Assembly (NCBI GenBank): GCA_023398575.1 | Contig: JAEWSC010000082.1 | Location: 1-38,973 of the forward strand | Reading direction: 5' to 3' | Length of the DNA: 38,973 nt | Source of the DNA: Bacillota bacterium | GTDB taxonomy: Bacteria; Bacillota; Clostridia; Christensenellales; Aristaeellaceae | Part shown: positions 7,483 through 16,124 of the stretch, piece after piece | How the letters are laid out: every line of letters begins with the position of its first letter | Position numbering within the stretch: the stretch's first letter is position 1 | Notes under the pieces: model-generated | What the model was told of the DNA's origin: nothing | Database searches by the model: none | The model's input: only the letters and a program-made list of their open reading frames with translations | Position numbers and translations under genes: made by a program

Positions 7483-8748
7483 ATGAGTATCGGTTACGCG
7501 TGCTTAGCCCTGGGCGTACCAGATACGACCATCAAAAAATGTATGATCAAAAATGCAGACGAGGAGCGGCTGAACACGCTAATCAGCGAGAATCTTTCCG
7601 CTCTTGAGCGGATGGTGGATTACAACATCAAAAATGGCATCTGCCTGTTCCGCATAAGCTCCGACATCATTCCCTTCGCCTCCAGCCCGGTCAATACCAT
7701 TCCATGGTCTCAGATATACGGCGATAGGCTGGCGGCTATCGGAGACAAGGTGCAAAAAAGCGGTATGCGCGTTTCCATGCATCCGGGGCAGTACACGGTT
7801 CTTAATTCACCCAATGATGCCACAGTCAGCAGTGCGGTGGCAGAACTTATGTACCACACGCAATTTCTGGATAGCCTGAAGGCAGATGACACAAACAAGA
7901 TCATACTGCACGTGGGCGGTGCGTATGGCGACAAGCAGGCTGCCCTTCGCAGGTTTTATGAAAACTATCATGCCTTGGACAGCCGGATCAAAGCCCGGCT
8001 GGTGATTGAAAACGATGATACGATTTACAATATCGAAGAGGCGCTTGCGCTTGGGGTCAAGTGCCGTATTCCCGTAGTCTTTGACAATTTGCACCACCAG
8101 ACCAATCCGCCCCCCACAGATACAGATGAGGTTCAGTGGATCAGGGAATGCGCAAAAACATGGGGAGAGAAGGACGGCCGGCAAAAGATTCACTATTCCC
8201 AGCAGGATGTAGATAAAAAGCCCGGCGCCCATTCGTCCAGCATCAGCATTGATGCGTTTTTGAACTTCTATCAGAGCTTGGGTGATGAAAAGCCGGATAT
8301 CATGCTCGAAGTAAAGGATAAGAACATCTCCGCCAAAAAATGTTTGCTTTGTACAGCAGAAAAGGGCACGATATCCGAGCTGGAGCGTGAATGGGCCTGC
8401 TATAAATACCTCGTGCTGGAACACAGCCAACAAGCATACCAAAGTATACGGGTTCTTTTGAAAAACAAGTCGGCATATCCCGTAATGGAGTTTTACCACA
8501 TCATGGAGCAAGCGCTAAAGCAACCTGTTCAGCCTGGAAGTGCGTTAAATGCCGCCGCCCACGTGTGGGGTTATTTTAAAGAAAAGGCAAACGCCCGCGA
8601 AAAGGCGGGCGTTGCAAAAACCATGGCTGATTATGAGACGGGAAGGGGTCAGTTGGCGCTGCTCAAGCGCAAGCTGTACACCCTGGCAAAAACCTACGGG
8701 CAGGAATATCTGCTTAAGTCCTACTACTTTTTTGATATGGCAGAATGA
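7483..8748 (+). CDS. uvsE: UV damage endonuclease UvsE (UVDE family)
   Basis: 421 residues. The N-terminus MSIGYACLALGV is the UVDE signature start. Metal-site motifs of the TIM-barrel are visible: HPGQYTVLNSP (about 106-116), the LHVGG strand, VIENDD (about 181-186) and VFDNLHHQ (about 201-208). UvsE nicks DNA 5' to UV photoproducts and some abasic sites, independently of nucleotide excision repair, and is common in spore-formers. About 100 residues follow the catalytic barrel, longer than the shortest family members. It has GGAG seven to eight bases upstream of ATG and stands alone on the plus strand between minus-strand genes. Confidence 0.93.
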   Translation: MSIGYACLALGVPDTTIKKCMIKNADEERLNTLISENLSALERMVDYNIKNGICLFRISSDIIPFASSPVNTIPWSQIYGDRLAAIGDKVQKSGMRVSMHPGQYTVLNSPNDATVSSAVAELMYHTQFLDSLKADDTNKIILHVGGAYGDKQAALRRFYENYHALDSRIKARLVIENDDTIYNIEEALALGVKCRIPVVFDNLHHQTNPPPTDTDEVQWIRECAKTWGEKDGRQKIHYSQQDVDKKPGAHSSSISIDAFLNFYQSLGDEKPDIMLEVKDKNISAKKCLLCTAEKGTISELEREWACYKYLVLEHSQQAYQSIRVLLKNKSAYPVMEFYHIMEQALKQPVQPGSALNAAAHVWGYFKEKANAREKAGVAKTMADYETGRGQLALLKRKLYTLAKTYGQEYLLKSYYFFDMAE

Positions 8749-8780
8749 TATTGTCACTTATCTATCATGCGCTTAGCGGT

Positions 8781-9722
8781 TCAGCACCGGCAGATTGCAA
8801 TGCCTCCAGGGCCTTGCGCACCATCAACGTTTCCAAGTGACAAGCCATAGGTGGTGAATGCGGCCACTTGTCCAAAGGCGGAAATGAACAGCTTTCTTTC
8901 GCTGGCATCAAGTGCGATCTGATCAACACCGTAATACGACGAAATGGTAAGCCCATGTGCAAACGAGCGCTCAAGGGTGAGACTGCCTGCTACGGGGTCG
9001 AAGGCGTAGATGTCAACATTAGATGCCGTCAGAGCAAACACATGCCTGCCATCACGTGAGATGGTAAGACTCTGGGGGCCTGGGGAAGAGGGCGCGCCGC
9101 CCAGCAAAATGACATTCTGGGGGATTAGCGTGCTTAGCACGTTAATGCGGTTGTCATTGTTAGCAGCTACGAAGGCAAATTCCCCGTTGGGGCTGAAAAT
9201 GACGTTGATCGGGCCTTCCCCGGCAGGAAAGCTCTGGCCGCTATCCTCTAAAGAACCGTCATGATGAATGATGAACCTGTGAACGCTGTTATTGAAATAT
9301 TCTGCTGTCAATACCAGTTCATGACTTCTGGGAGAGATGGCAACGGCCTGAGCACTGGTGGGCAATGAGGAAACAAATACGTTTTGCCGGGTGGAATAAG
9401 ACACAATGTCCTGGTTTGAGGCAGATCCATCTACGGACAGAGCGTATTTGCCGTCTGGCGTCAGCGCTACATCCTCCAGCAGCGTTTGGGAAAGTGCGCT
9501 GCCCACAACGCTTGCGGGCACTGAGCACAGGTCAATTTGATACATTGTCCTGCTGTTGAAGGAGGATACAAAGGCGCGCGTGCAGTTGCGGTTTATTGCC
9601 ACATCCAGCACATCCGCGTCAATGGGTAACTGCTGAATGACTTCCTGTGTGTTTGTGTTAAAAAGGGTGATTCTTCGATTGGCATTATCTACAACAATGC
9701 CCAGATAGTCTCTTGTATACAT
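8781..9722 (-). CDS. Cytosolic YncE/lactonase-like beta-propeller protein
   Basis: 313 residues from ATG 9722, which has AGGAG eight bases upstream (the frame opens with a GTG three codons earlier that overlaps the spacer). There are about six or seven repeats of the form x-V-A-I-S/T-P/R-D/N-G-xx-hydrophobic followed by an I-x-hydrophobic strand, for example DVALTPDGKYAL, NVIFSPNGEFAFV and SLTISRDGRHVF. This is the YVTN/YncE/6-phosphogluconolactonase-like propeller. There is no signal peptide, unlike many YncE proteins. The ending GGIAICRC puts two cysteines at the extreme C-terminus. Function is unknown; a lactonase or a spore-coat or scaffold protein are possibilities. It converges with uvsE, with only 32 bases between the stops. 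Confidence 0.75.
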   Translation of the reverse strand: MYTRDYLGIVVDNANRRITLFNTNTQEVIQQLPIDADVLDVAINRNCTRAFVSSFNSRTMYQIDLCSVPASVVGSALSQTLLEDVALTPDGKYALSVDGSASNQDIVSYSTRQNVFVSSLPTSAQAVAISPRSHELVLTAEYFNNSVHRFIIHHDGSLEDSGQSFPAGEGPINVIFSPNGEFAFVAANNDNRINVLSTLIPQNVILLGGAPSSPGPQSLTISRDGRHVFALTASNVDIYAFDPVAGSLTLERSFAHGLTISSYYGVDQIALDASERKLFISAFGQVAAFTTYGLSLGNVDGAQGPGGIAICRC

Positions 9723-9802
9723 GGGTGCCACTCCTTTTCTTTTGAAAAGATGATCTTCCCATATATCCTATGGAACTTAAGGGTGATTTGTTCTGGGGCA
9801 AA

Positions 9803-9836
9803 CAGTATACCTTAATGGGTATCTGTCTCTATACTG
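9803..9836 (-). terminator. Possible weak terminator after the ABC-F gene
   Basis: CAGTATA (9803-9809) and TATACTG (9830-9836) form a 7-bp stem, with an alternative inner ATACC/GGTAT pairing (9807-9811, 9818-9822). The minus-strand transcript has no long U-run after it, so it is weak or serves another purpose. Confidence 0.3.
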
Positions 9837-9839
9837 CTA

Positions 9840-11720
9840 TCATGTCTCCCCTTCAAGCGCGGACGCCGCAGCCTCCCACTGTTCATACATAGCCGCAAGC
9901 TCTGCCTCCAGGGCCATCTTCTCTTGTAGCACTTTATTCAATTGAATATAATCGCTGGCGCATTCCTCCATCTTTTTATCAAAGCCCGCCAGCTTTTCTT
10001 CTGTCCGGGCAATATCCCGCTCGAGCACATTCAACTTGCGCTCCGCCCGGGGGTCACGCACAGTGGGTCTTGGGGCGGTCTTCTGCGGGTTTTCTTTTTC
10101 TGCAGGCGGAGCAGACTGCTCCATTTCTTTTTGCTTTCTGTAGAGATCATAATTGCATGGCCAATCGCGGAAACTCCCATCCTCAATCTCCCATACGCGG
10201 TCAGCGAACCTGCGTATAAAATATCTGTCATGGGATACGAACAGAAGCGCACCTTCAAACGCGGCCACGGCTTCTTCAATCCATTCGCGGGAGGCTAGGT
10301 CCAGATGGTTCGTTGGCTCGTCAAGAATGAGTACATTCGCCCTGGACATCATGATCAAGCACAGCCGCAGCCGTGCGCGCTCGCCGCCCGAAAGCTGCGA
10401 GACGGTTTTGAACTGATCTTCCCCCCGGAAACGGAAGGCACCGAGCCGATCACGTGCTTCCTGCGGCTCGCAGTTTGCCTCATAGAGAAGTGTGTCATAA
10501 AGCGTCCGCTCCGGATGCGAAAACTCAACCACTTGTGGAAGGTATGCCCAGCGGGCGGACGGCCCGAAGCATGCTTTGCCTGTATCAGCAGATTCAAGCC
10601 CCATCAGTATCTTTAAAAACGTAGTTTTGCCGCAGCCATTGGGTCCTAGCAGTGCAATACGTTCGCCGTCTCCGCGCATTTGGGCATTCACACCGGAGAA
10701 AAGAACCTTTTCGCCAAATGTCTTTTTAAGATTCTCTGTCCAAAGTACCCTGTCTGCCCGAAATTGGTCGGAATGAAACCCTATCTCCATGCGCGACTGC
10801 TTTATTGGCCGGTCAGTTTCCTGCACGCGCTCAATACGCTTCTCCATGGCCCGCGCCTTTTTGTGCAGCGCTGGGTTATCGTAGACCGAACCCCACGCCT
10901 TAAGCCTGCGTACTTGAAATTCCAGCTGCTTGACCTTCGCCTGCTCCCTTTGATAATGCATGAGCTGCTGCTGGTAGCGGAGCTCCTTCTCTTGAACATA
11001 AAAGGAGTAGTTACCGCCATAGAAGTTTGGCTTGCCATTTTCAAGCTCTACGATTCTGGTTACGACTACATCCAGAAAGTAGCGGTCATGGGAAACGAGG
11101 AGCACGGTTCCCTTGTAGTGCAAAAGGTAGTCCTCCAGCCACTCCATGGACCGTGTGTCCAGATGGTTTGTCGGTTCATCCAAAAGGAGAACGTCTGTCC
11201 TCTCAAGAATCAGCCGCGCGAGGCATACCCGCGTGCGCTCGCCGCCGGATAGATCGGCAAAAAGGCGCGCTCGCATTTCAGCATTGATTCCCAGGCCGTT
11301 GGCAACTTTGTTGATCTCTGTTTCCCATTCGTAACCGCCAAGGGACACGTATTCGTCCATGAGCTGAGAATACCGGCCAGTGTCGCCCGAATCCATGCCC
11401 GCGTGAATTTTTTCAATTTCCGTGCCAATCTCAAACAAGCGGGCAAACGCTGCTTTCAGCACATCCTCGCTTGTTGTACCTGCAGAATAATTATTCAACT
11501 GCGCCACATAACCCAGCCTGAGCCCCTTTACGATGCTTGCACTGCCGGCGTCAGGCCGAAGCTCGCCTGTAATGATTTTTAGAAGCGTCGTTTTTCCCGC
11601 GCCGTTTCCGCCAAGCAGCCCTACGCGTTCGCCCCGGTCCACCTGAAAGCTCACGCCGTCCAGTACGACGCGGTCTTGCGCAAATGATTTCTTGACACAG
11701 GAGATGTTGATGTCTGCCAT
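9840..11720 (-). CDS. ABC-F family ATPase (translation factor type)
   Basis: 626 residues from ATG 11720 (MADINIS), with AGGTGG upstream; an in-frame GTG three codons earlier overlaps that site. Two ABC domains lie in tandem without membrane segments. The first has Walker A GGNGAGKTT, signature LSGGERTR and LLLDEPTNHLD. The second has GPNGCGKTT, LSGGERAR and LILDEPTNHLD. A linker with basic helices lies between them. The last 90 residues are a charged coiled coil (about 540-626), like the C-terminal extension of Uup/YdiF-type members. ABC-F proteins act on the ribosome, relieving stalls or protecting against antibiotics. Resistance and housekeeping members cannot be separated here, and no drug-resistance neighbour is present. 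Confidence 0.92.
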   Translation of the reverse strand: MADINISCVKKSFAQDRVVLDGVSFQVDRGERVGLLGGNGAGKTTLLKIITGELRPDAGSASIVKGLRLGYVAQLNNYSAGTTSEDVLKAAFARLFEIGTEIEKIHAGMDSGDTGRYSQLMDEYVSLGGYEWETEINKVANGLGINAEMRARLFADLSGGERTRVCLARLILERTDVLLLDEPTNHLDTRSMEWLEDYLLHYKGTVLLVSHDRYFLDVVVTRIVELENGKPNFYGGNYSFYVQEKELRYQQQLMHYQREQAKVKQLEFQVRRLKAWGSVYDNPALHKKARAMEKRIERVQETDRPIKQSRMEIGFHSDQFRADRVLWTENLKKTFGEKVLFSGVNAQMRGDGERIALLGPNGCGKTTFLKILMGLESADTGKACFGPSARWAYLPQVVEFSHPERTLYDTLLYEANCEPQEARDRLGAFRFRGEDQFKTVSQLSGGERARLRLCLIMMSRANVLILDEPTNHLDLASREWIEEAVAAFEGALLFVSHDRYFIRRFADRVWEIEDGSFRDWPCNYDLYRKQKEMEQSAPPAEKENPQKTAPRPTVRDPRAERKLNVLERDIARTEEKLAGFDKKMEECASDYIQLNKVLQEKMALEAELAAMYEQWEAAASALEGET

Positions 11721-11749
11721 ATTACCCACCTAAATGAGTTGATGTCTCA

Positions 11750-11778
11750 ATTATGAAGCATAACACCATCCGCGTCAA
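11750..11778 (-). promoter_or_regulatory. Sigma-A promoter of the ABC-F gene
   Basis: Minus strand: TTGACG (11773-11778), a 17-base spacer and CATAAT (11750-11755), about 30 bases before ATG 11720. No attenuator or leader peptide, common for resistance ABC-F genes, fits in the short leader. Confidence 0.7.
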
Positions 11779-11808
11779 TAAAACTAAACCATTTGGATAG
11801 ATTGGATG

Positions 11809-11839
11809 AAAAAAGGGAGCAACCAGAAAGATTGCTCCC
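11809..11839 (-). terminator. Rho-independent terminator of trmO
   Basis: On the minus strand GGGAGCAA and TTGCTCCC (11832-11839 and 11815-11822) form a perfect 8-bp stem with a 9-base loop, followed directly by a run of six T (11809-11814). It sits just after the TrmO stop. Confidence 0.88.
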
Positions 11840-11847
11840 CAAACGGG

Positions 11848-12339
11848 CTACCTGTTCAGACCTTGGAAATTGAATTCCTTATCCCAGTCAAATGATCCAG
11901 AGGATTCAGTGCAGTGCGGCCAGTGCGCGCACCACTGCGGTACAATGGGATGCTCCACACGGTCAAGGCTTGGTGTGTAGGGCTTGATATCCAGAACCGG
12001 ACTGCCATCATTTGCATCGATATAGGCTAGGCCAACAACGCCTCTTTCGTGGTCAACGTATGTGACATATGCGCTGGTCAGTGCAAGGGGATTGGGGCGA
12101 TTTGGACTTCTTGTGGCAAATGTTCCGAGCATGTCCGGCCCTTTCGTGTAAGGCTTCTCTTCCGTCAAAGTACCACGCGATTCCTGATTGTCACAGCCAT
12201 CAAACCACCAGATAATTTGCACGTACCCAAAACCGTCCAGCCCTTGGAGTGCGGGGGTGTACTGCTGATCCAAGATCAGCTTGACGTCTCCGCCGCAAGT
12301 ACTGATCTTGCCAATTGGATGAAGTATGAAGTTTTCCAT
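11848..12339 (-). CDS. trmO: TrmO/TsaA-like tRNA (m6t6A37) methyltransferase
   Basis: 163 residues from ATG 12339, with GGAG eight bases upstream. It has the TsaA/UPF0066 fold: HPIGKI at the N-terminus, then LDGFGYVQIIWWFD, the hallmark GTFATRSPNRPNPLALT and the D-x-x-DGSPVLDIKPYTPSLD stretch near the end. This family uses S-adenosylmethionine to N6-methylate t6A at position 37 of certain tRNAs. The protein is shorter than E. coli TrmO because the C-terminal extension is absent, as in many Firmicutes and archaeal versions, so the exact substrate is less certain. It is monocistronic with its own promoter and terminator. Confidence 0.85.
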   Translation of the reverse strand: MENFILHPIGKISTCGGDVKLILDQQYTPALQGLDGFGYVQIIWWFDGCDNQESRGTLTEEKPYTKGPDMLGTFATRSPNRPNPLALTSAYVTYVDHERGVVGLAYIDANDGSPVLDIKPYTPSLDRVEHPIVPQWCAHWPHCTESSGSFDWDKEFNFQGLNR

Positions 12340-12364
12340 GATCACAACTCCTTCAAATTGTTGT

Positions 12365-12410
12365 ATCAGCGCTGATGCCCTAATTATAAGTGAAGTTCGG
12401 CATACTACAA
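12365..12410 (-). promoter_or_regulatory. trmO promoter with palindrome in the early leader
   Basis: Minus strand: TTGTAG (12405-12410), a 16-base spacer and TATAAT (12383-12388). The perfect palindrome ATCAGCGCTGAT (12365-12376) lies at about +1 to +12 of the predicted transcript, a position where a bound repressor would block initiation. Confidence 0.65.
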
Positions 12411-12427
12411 GCCTTTTTTAATGCTCC

Positions 12428-14974
12428 CTACAGTTGCAGCGACTCTAGTATCAGGTACCATTTCCCGTCAATTTGCGTAAGGCGCACCTGCCGGGTTACA
12501 ACCCCGATGCCTATGCCATCTGCATTGAATTTGTGGAATGTTAGGTCGATGATCATGACATCGTCTTTTTGGGGGTCTTTCCGGGGTTCACCAAGGGTCC
12601 AGCCAGCAGGATACATCTGGGACAGGTGTATTAGCTTTGATTCCCTGGCGGCAAGTACCTCGGCGCTCTTGGCATCAGCTTCGATAGGCGGCAGGATTGC
12701 TGCCATCTGTGCGGTGTCCTGATAATAAGCGCCGGACATGAAAGCTTTGAGCGCACTTTGCGGTGAGCTGTGCACGTACTCTTCTGTGGCCAGCGGCTGC
12801 AATTGCAGCGCCACCTTGGACACGGTAAATTGGAGGGTGGGGGTGCTTTCTGCCTTCGCCAGCATTGTGAAGCGCTCTTTCAGTGCCTTGTCAAGCGACT
12901 CCCAATCTTGTGCTTCCCAAACGGCTTTAGCAGCCACATTGCATATGTCCAGAAACAGCTTGCGAAACGCATCGTGCCGCTGCCCTACGGTAATACGGTT
13001 TGGATCAACCGTCTTCCAATCCAATTGAAATGTGTAACTGATTCTGCCCCGAATCGTCCAAGCGGGCATCAAAGAGAGATTCACATCACTTGCATTTAGA
13101 TAAGATGCATATCCGTGCAGTTCCAGATAAGCTTCATAGACTGTTTTATCAGCACGACTCTCCATTGCTTCTTTTACTTTTGGATCGATATGCTTCTCGT
13201 ATTCTTGCAAAAAGGCCTGGTATTCCGCAACCGTTTGATCAAGGTAGCCTTCGGGAGTCAAGGGGGAAAGAATCTCCCGCTGTGCTTCAATGGACGGGCT
13301 TTTCTCCGGCAAGGAAGTATCAACATCAACGTTTGTGAACCAAATTGACAAAGTGTTCCCGCCAATCTTCTTTGCGGTCTCATTGAGCTGTACAGCTATG
13401 TCGGCGTTGCTGCCCTTTGGGTTAGTTGCATCCTGCATCTGTAGGACAATCAGCTCGCGCATCGTACGGTCTGCATAAGCGAGCGCGTCGTCCAGCAATT
13501 TACTGCGCTGTGCACAGGTCAATTTTTTGTCATTCAAGTATTGCCAATTAAGTTCGCAAGTTAATAGTATGCCTCCGGGCAGGTCATCCCACCAGAATTG
13601 CGTATTCCAGCGCACCTGATAGCTGTCACTGCTAGGACTTCTGGCTTCTGCGACGCTGTATTGCAGATGCCGCATGAAACGGTTTTCCGGCCAGCGATTC
13701 TCAAAAACCGCTTTGAGTTCAGGCAACTGCGGCGTGATCTGTTTTGCATATGCCTCGGTTGTGAGCTCTTCCCAGCCGGGGGTTTGCATGGACATCAAAA
13801 GATCATAGTCTGCTTGCGGCATAAAATGGGTTGCCGGTGTGAGCCAATTACTTTGAGGAATTTCAAAGGTGGAGACCGTTACTCGATCGGCCATTACGCT
13901 GCCGGTGAACAGCGCCAGCAATAGTATTAATACAATGAAGCCGGCACCCGCCCTGCGGGGGCGGAAGGGGGTCAAAAGCTTGATTCGATGCTTGATTTGA
14001 TTCAATTGCTTTGCACCTCCATTCAGTGGTGAGCAAAGCGGCGTTCGCACAGCTTGTGTGCGCAGTGCCGCATGTACAATGGCGTCCACATAAGCACCCT
14101 GCTGCTCCGGCGCATGGCGGGTAAGTACCGCCTCGTCACATGCCATTTCGCACAGGGAACCTATTTCACGCAGGAGAAAGGGCATTATAGGGTTGAACCA
14201 ATGCACAGCCAGGGTCAGACAGCCCAGGGCTTTTCCCCACAGGTGCCCATGCTTTAAGTGGATTAATTCGTGGGTCAGCATTAAGCGTAACTGCTGCCTT
14301 TCATATTGGGTAGCGGGCAGTAAAATCATGGGGCGCAGCAGCCCCGCCACCGTGGGCGATTGCACGCAGGGTGTTACATAGGCGGGCGGCAGCTTTATCC
14401 CAAGCTGGGCGCACTGCTCCATCAATGCAGTATGGACAGCCTCACATGCCGGGCTTTGCCAGCGGCGGATCAGCCTGAGAAATCGCACGTGCCGGGATGT
14501 TTGGAATAGTAATACAGCCAGCGTCCCTGCCGCCCATACCATAAACAAGGCCCACGCCCATGGGATGTTGGGCGATTGAGGTTTAGCGGAGGCGGCGGTC
14601 GCAGACGTATCGCCCGAGGCCTGTAATGCGGTAGCCCCGGCAGAGACACCGGCAGTCTGGCCCTTTGCGGCAGAGGCATCTATACTGCCTGAAGCTTGCA
14701 GGTTTTGTGTAAAGGAAAGAGATGTGTCTTCTGTGAAGGCTGCCGTCTCCGCCACCTGCACGGCAGGCAGCGTGATCTTGGGCAGCAGCAGCGACGGCCG
14801 CCAAGGGCACAATAATAGCACGGTCAGTAATAGCCCGAGCAGATAAAGCGTGCGCGCACGGTACCGGGACAGTAGCCGCTCTTTGAACAGGGCAAGCCCG
14901 CCCAGCAGCAAAGATACGCTTAGAGACATGCTGAACAGCGAAATCAGAAAGCCCGCCGCATCAAAGCTGCGCAT
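12428..14974 (-). CDS. BlaR1/MecR1-like M56 membrane metallopeptidase with unknown C-terminal domain
   Basis: 848 residues from ATG 14974, with GGAGG upstream and one base after the BlaI stop. The N-terminal half has membrane segments at about 6-28, 37-55 and 140-160, and another near 345. HELIH (235-239) is the zinc site of M56 peptidases, and EMACDEAV downstream supplies the third ligand region. In BlaR1 such a peptidase relays an outside signal to cleave or inactivate BlaI. The final 480 residues or so, after the last membrane helix, would lie outside. They do not contain the penicillin-binding SxxK/SxN/KTG sensor set that I looked for. They resemble no family I recognise, so the inducer is unknown. 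The gene is cotranscribed with the BlaI-type repressor. Confidence 0.85.
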   Translation of the reverse strand: MRSFDAAGFLISLFSMSLSVSLLLGGLALFKERLLSRYRARTLYLLGLLLTVLLLCPWRPSLLLPKITLPAVQVAETAAFTEDTSLSFTQNLQASGSIDASAAKGQTAGVSAGATALQASGDTSATAASAKPQSPNIPWAWALFMVWAAGTLAVLLFQTSRHVRFLRLIRRWQSPACEAVHTALMEQCAQLGIKLPPAYVTPCVQSPTVAGLLRPMILLPATQYERQQLRLMLTHELIHLKHGHLWGKALGCLTLAVHWFNPIMPFLLREIGSLCEMACDEAVLTRHAPEQQGAYVDAIVHAALRTQAVRTPLCSPLNGGAKQLNQIKHRIKLLTPFRPRRAGAGFIVLILLLALFTGSVMADRVTVSTFEIPQSNWLTPATHFMPQADYDLLMSMQTPGWEELTTEAYAKQITPQLPELKAVFENRWPENRFMRHLQYSVAEARSPSSDSYQVRWNTQFWWDDLPGGILLTCELNWQYLNDKKLTCAQRSKLLDDALAYADRTMRELIVLQMQDATNPKGSNADIAVQLNETAKKIGGNTLSIWFTNVDVDTSLPEKSPSIEAQREILSPLTPEGYLDQTVAEYQAFLQEYEKHIDPKVKEAMESRADKTVYEAYLELHGYASYLNASDVNLSLMPAWTIRGRISYTFQLDWKTVDPNRITVGQRHDAFRKLFLDICNVAAKAVWEAQDWESLDKALKERFTMLAKAESTPTLQFTVSKVALQLQPLATEEYVHSSPQSALKAFMSGAYYQDTAQMAAILPPIEADAKSAEVLAARESKLIHLSQMYPAGWTLGEPRKDPQKDDVMIIDLTFHKFNADGIGIGVVTRQVRLTQIDGKWYLILESLQL

Positions 14975-14975
14975 G

Positions 14976-15344
14976 CTATTGCCTCCTTTGCTGCACCCAG
15001 TGCACAAGCTCCTCAAGCTGCTCATCAGTCATGGCGTTGGTATCCGCCAGCGAGGCCATCAGGCTGGTAAGAGAACCGCCGTGATACTGCTGAACAAAGC
15101 CTTCGGTCTCGAACTGAAGGTATTCCTCTTTTTGAACCAGCGGAAAATAGGTACGCTCCTTCTGCGTTTTCTCACTCGATACAAAGCCGCGTTCAATTAG
15201 ACGGTTGACAAGGGAGATCAATGCAGGTGTTTTCCAACCCTTTTCGTTGCCCACCTTGCGCATGAGCTGTGCGGTGGTCACAGGCGGCTCGCTGGCCCAA
15301 ATGGCGTTCATGACGGCAAATTCGGCTTCTGGCAGTTTTTTCAT
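14976..15344 (-). CDS. BlaI/MecI-family transcriptional repressor
   Basis: 122 residues. The winged helix occupies about residues 4-75 with the family pattern: AEFAVMNAIW, the recognition helix region TPALISLVNRLIERGFV and the wing KERTYFPLV. The C-terminal helices (about 80-122) form the dimerisation and cleavage region. BlaI proteins bind TACA-N2-TGTA operators as dimers and are inactivated through a partner M56 protease, which is the next gene here. Three such sites overlap its own promoter, which points to autoregulation. The start has GAGGGA upstream of ATG 15344. Confidence 0.93.
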   Translation of the reverse strand: MKKLPEAEFAVMNAIWASEPPVTTAQLMRKVGNEKGWKTPALISLVNRLIERGFVSSEKTQKERTYFPLVQKEEYLQFETEGFVQQYHGGSLTSLMASLADTNAMTDEQLEELVHWVQQRRQ

Positions 15345-15359
15345 GATATGTCCCTCGCT

Positions 15360-15416
15360 TACACATGTTATACAGCTGTATATCTATATTATACAAATGT
15401 ATAATGCAACCGTCAA
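15360..15416 (-). promoter_or_regulatory. blaI-type promoter with three TACA-N2-TGTA operators
   Basis: Minus strand: TTGACG (15411-15416), 17 bases and a perfect TATAAT (15388-15393). Operators are TACAAATGTA (15392-15401, on the -10 and spacer), TACAGCTGTA (15371-15380, at about +1) and TACACATGTT (15360-15369, one base off, in the leader). The last two start 11 bases apart, about one helical turn. This matches known BlaI/MecI sites and implies tight autorepression. Confidence 0.88.
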
Positions 15417-15674
15417 GCCCTTTTTGGGAAAAATGGGAAGAATATGAAGTGTCGTTGTGATGCTGTTCACATTCTTTGCATTTTTGATGCTATAACCAAT
15501 AGACGAAAGTAAATAGATAGGCATCGAGAGTGGCGGTGATTACAGCAGGATTGCGTATGGTGTAATGTTTCCAAATACAATTGAAAACCTTTCAGAAATA
15601 TAACCCGTTGATGACTGTATATAGCATGACAGCCTGTATGATTGCATAGAAAATAGTAAAAAAGGAGGCCTTGC
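15417..15674. other. Intergenic stretch before the PHP-GDPD operon
   Basis: No gene is supported here. Several weak promoter-like pairs exist on the plus strand (for example TTCACA and TATAAC near 15465-15495, with a 19-base spacer), but none is convincing. The start of the PHP-GDPD transcript is therefore not located. Confidence 0.4.
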
Positions 15675-16124
15675 ATGCTGCCTCTTGCGGATATTGAAAA
15701 AACCTTGGCGCTATCCGATGACCGGACAACACTTGTATTTCCTTTTGAGGTGCCCCAGGGCATACGCCTTTTGTCGCTGCATATGATCTATTCCCCCGTG
15801 TGGCTGGAAGATAAAGTGGAATCCAGAAGGATGATCCAAAGGGCCATGCGCACCTATGCGCCGTGGGAACCTGTAGAAACCTGGCAGAACTATCTGCCAC
15901 TATCCAACCTGATTACCTTATCTTTGGACGACCCCATGGGCTATCGCGGAAATGCCCACCGCAAGGCAGGCAAGCAAACGCACACCCTGTCCGCCGAAGC
16001 GGCTTCGCCAGGATTTTATGCGGGGCCAATCCATGCCGGTACATGGCGGGCCTGTGTACACATTCATTCGCAGGTGACAAAGGATTGCGGGTTCAGCCTT
16101 TCCATACAGGGGGTGAACGCATGA
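15675..16124 (+). CDS. Small beta-rich protein resembling the N-terminal domain of CehA/McbA-type PHP proteins
   Basis: 149 residues with AGGAGG upstream of ATG. There is no signal peptide or membrane segment. The C-terminal part, GFYAGPIHAGTWRACVHIHS followed by C-G-F-S-L-S-I, resembles the beta-sandwich that precedes the PHP domain in CehA/McbA-type metallohydrolases, where a G-P-I/L-x-A-G-T-W motif is usual. Here the domain is a separate gene whose stop overlaps the start of the PHP protein by 4 bases (ATGA, 16121-16124). A non-covalent partner of the next protein is the natural inference. I know this resemblance from family memory, not from an alignment. Confidence 0.7.
   Translation: MLPLADIEKTLALSDDRTTLVFPFEVPQGIRLLSLHMIYSPVWLEDKVESRRMIQRAMRTYAPWEPVETWQNYLPLSNLITLSLDDPMGYRGNAHRKAGKQTHTLSAEAASPGFYAGPIHAGTWRACVHIHSQVTKDCGFSLSIQGVNA

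Noticed and set aside
7807..8511. 234-codon open frame on the minus strand
   Set aside because: It is antisense to uvsE and has no start signal.
15863..16120. 5' extension of the PHP-GDPD reading frame
   Set aside because: The frame is open but overlaps the upstream 149-residue gene in another phase. The ATG at 16121 overlaps the upstream stop and begins the PHP motif, so the extension is not used.
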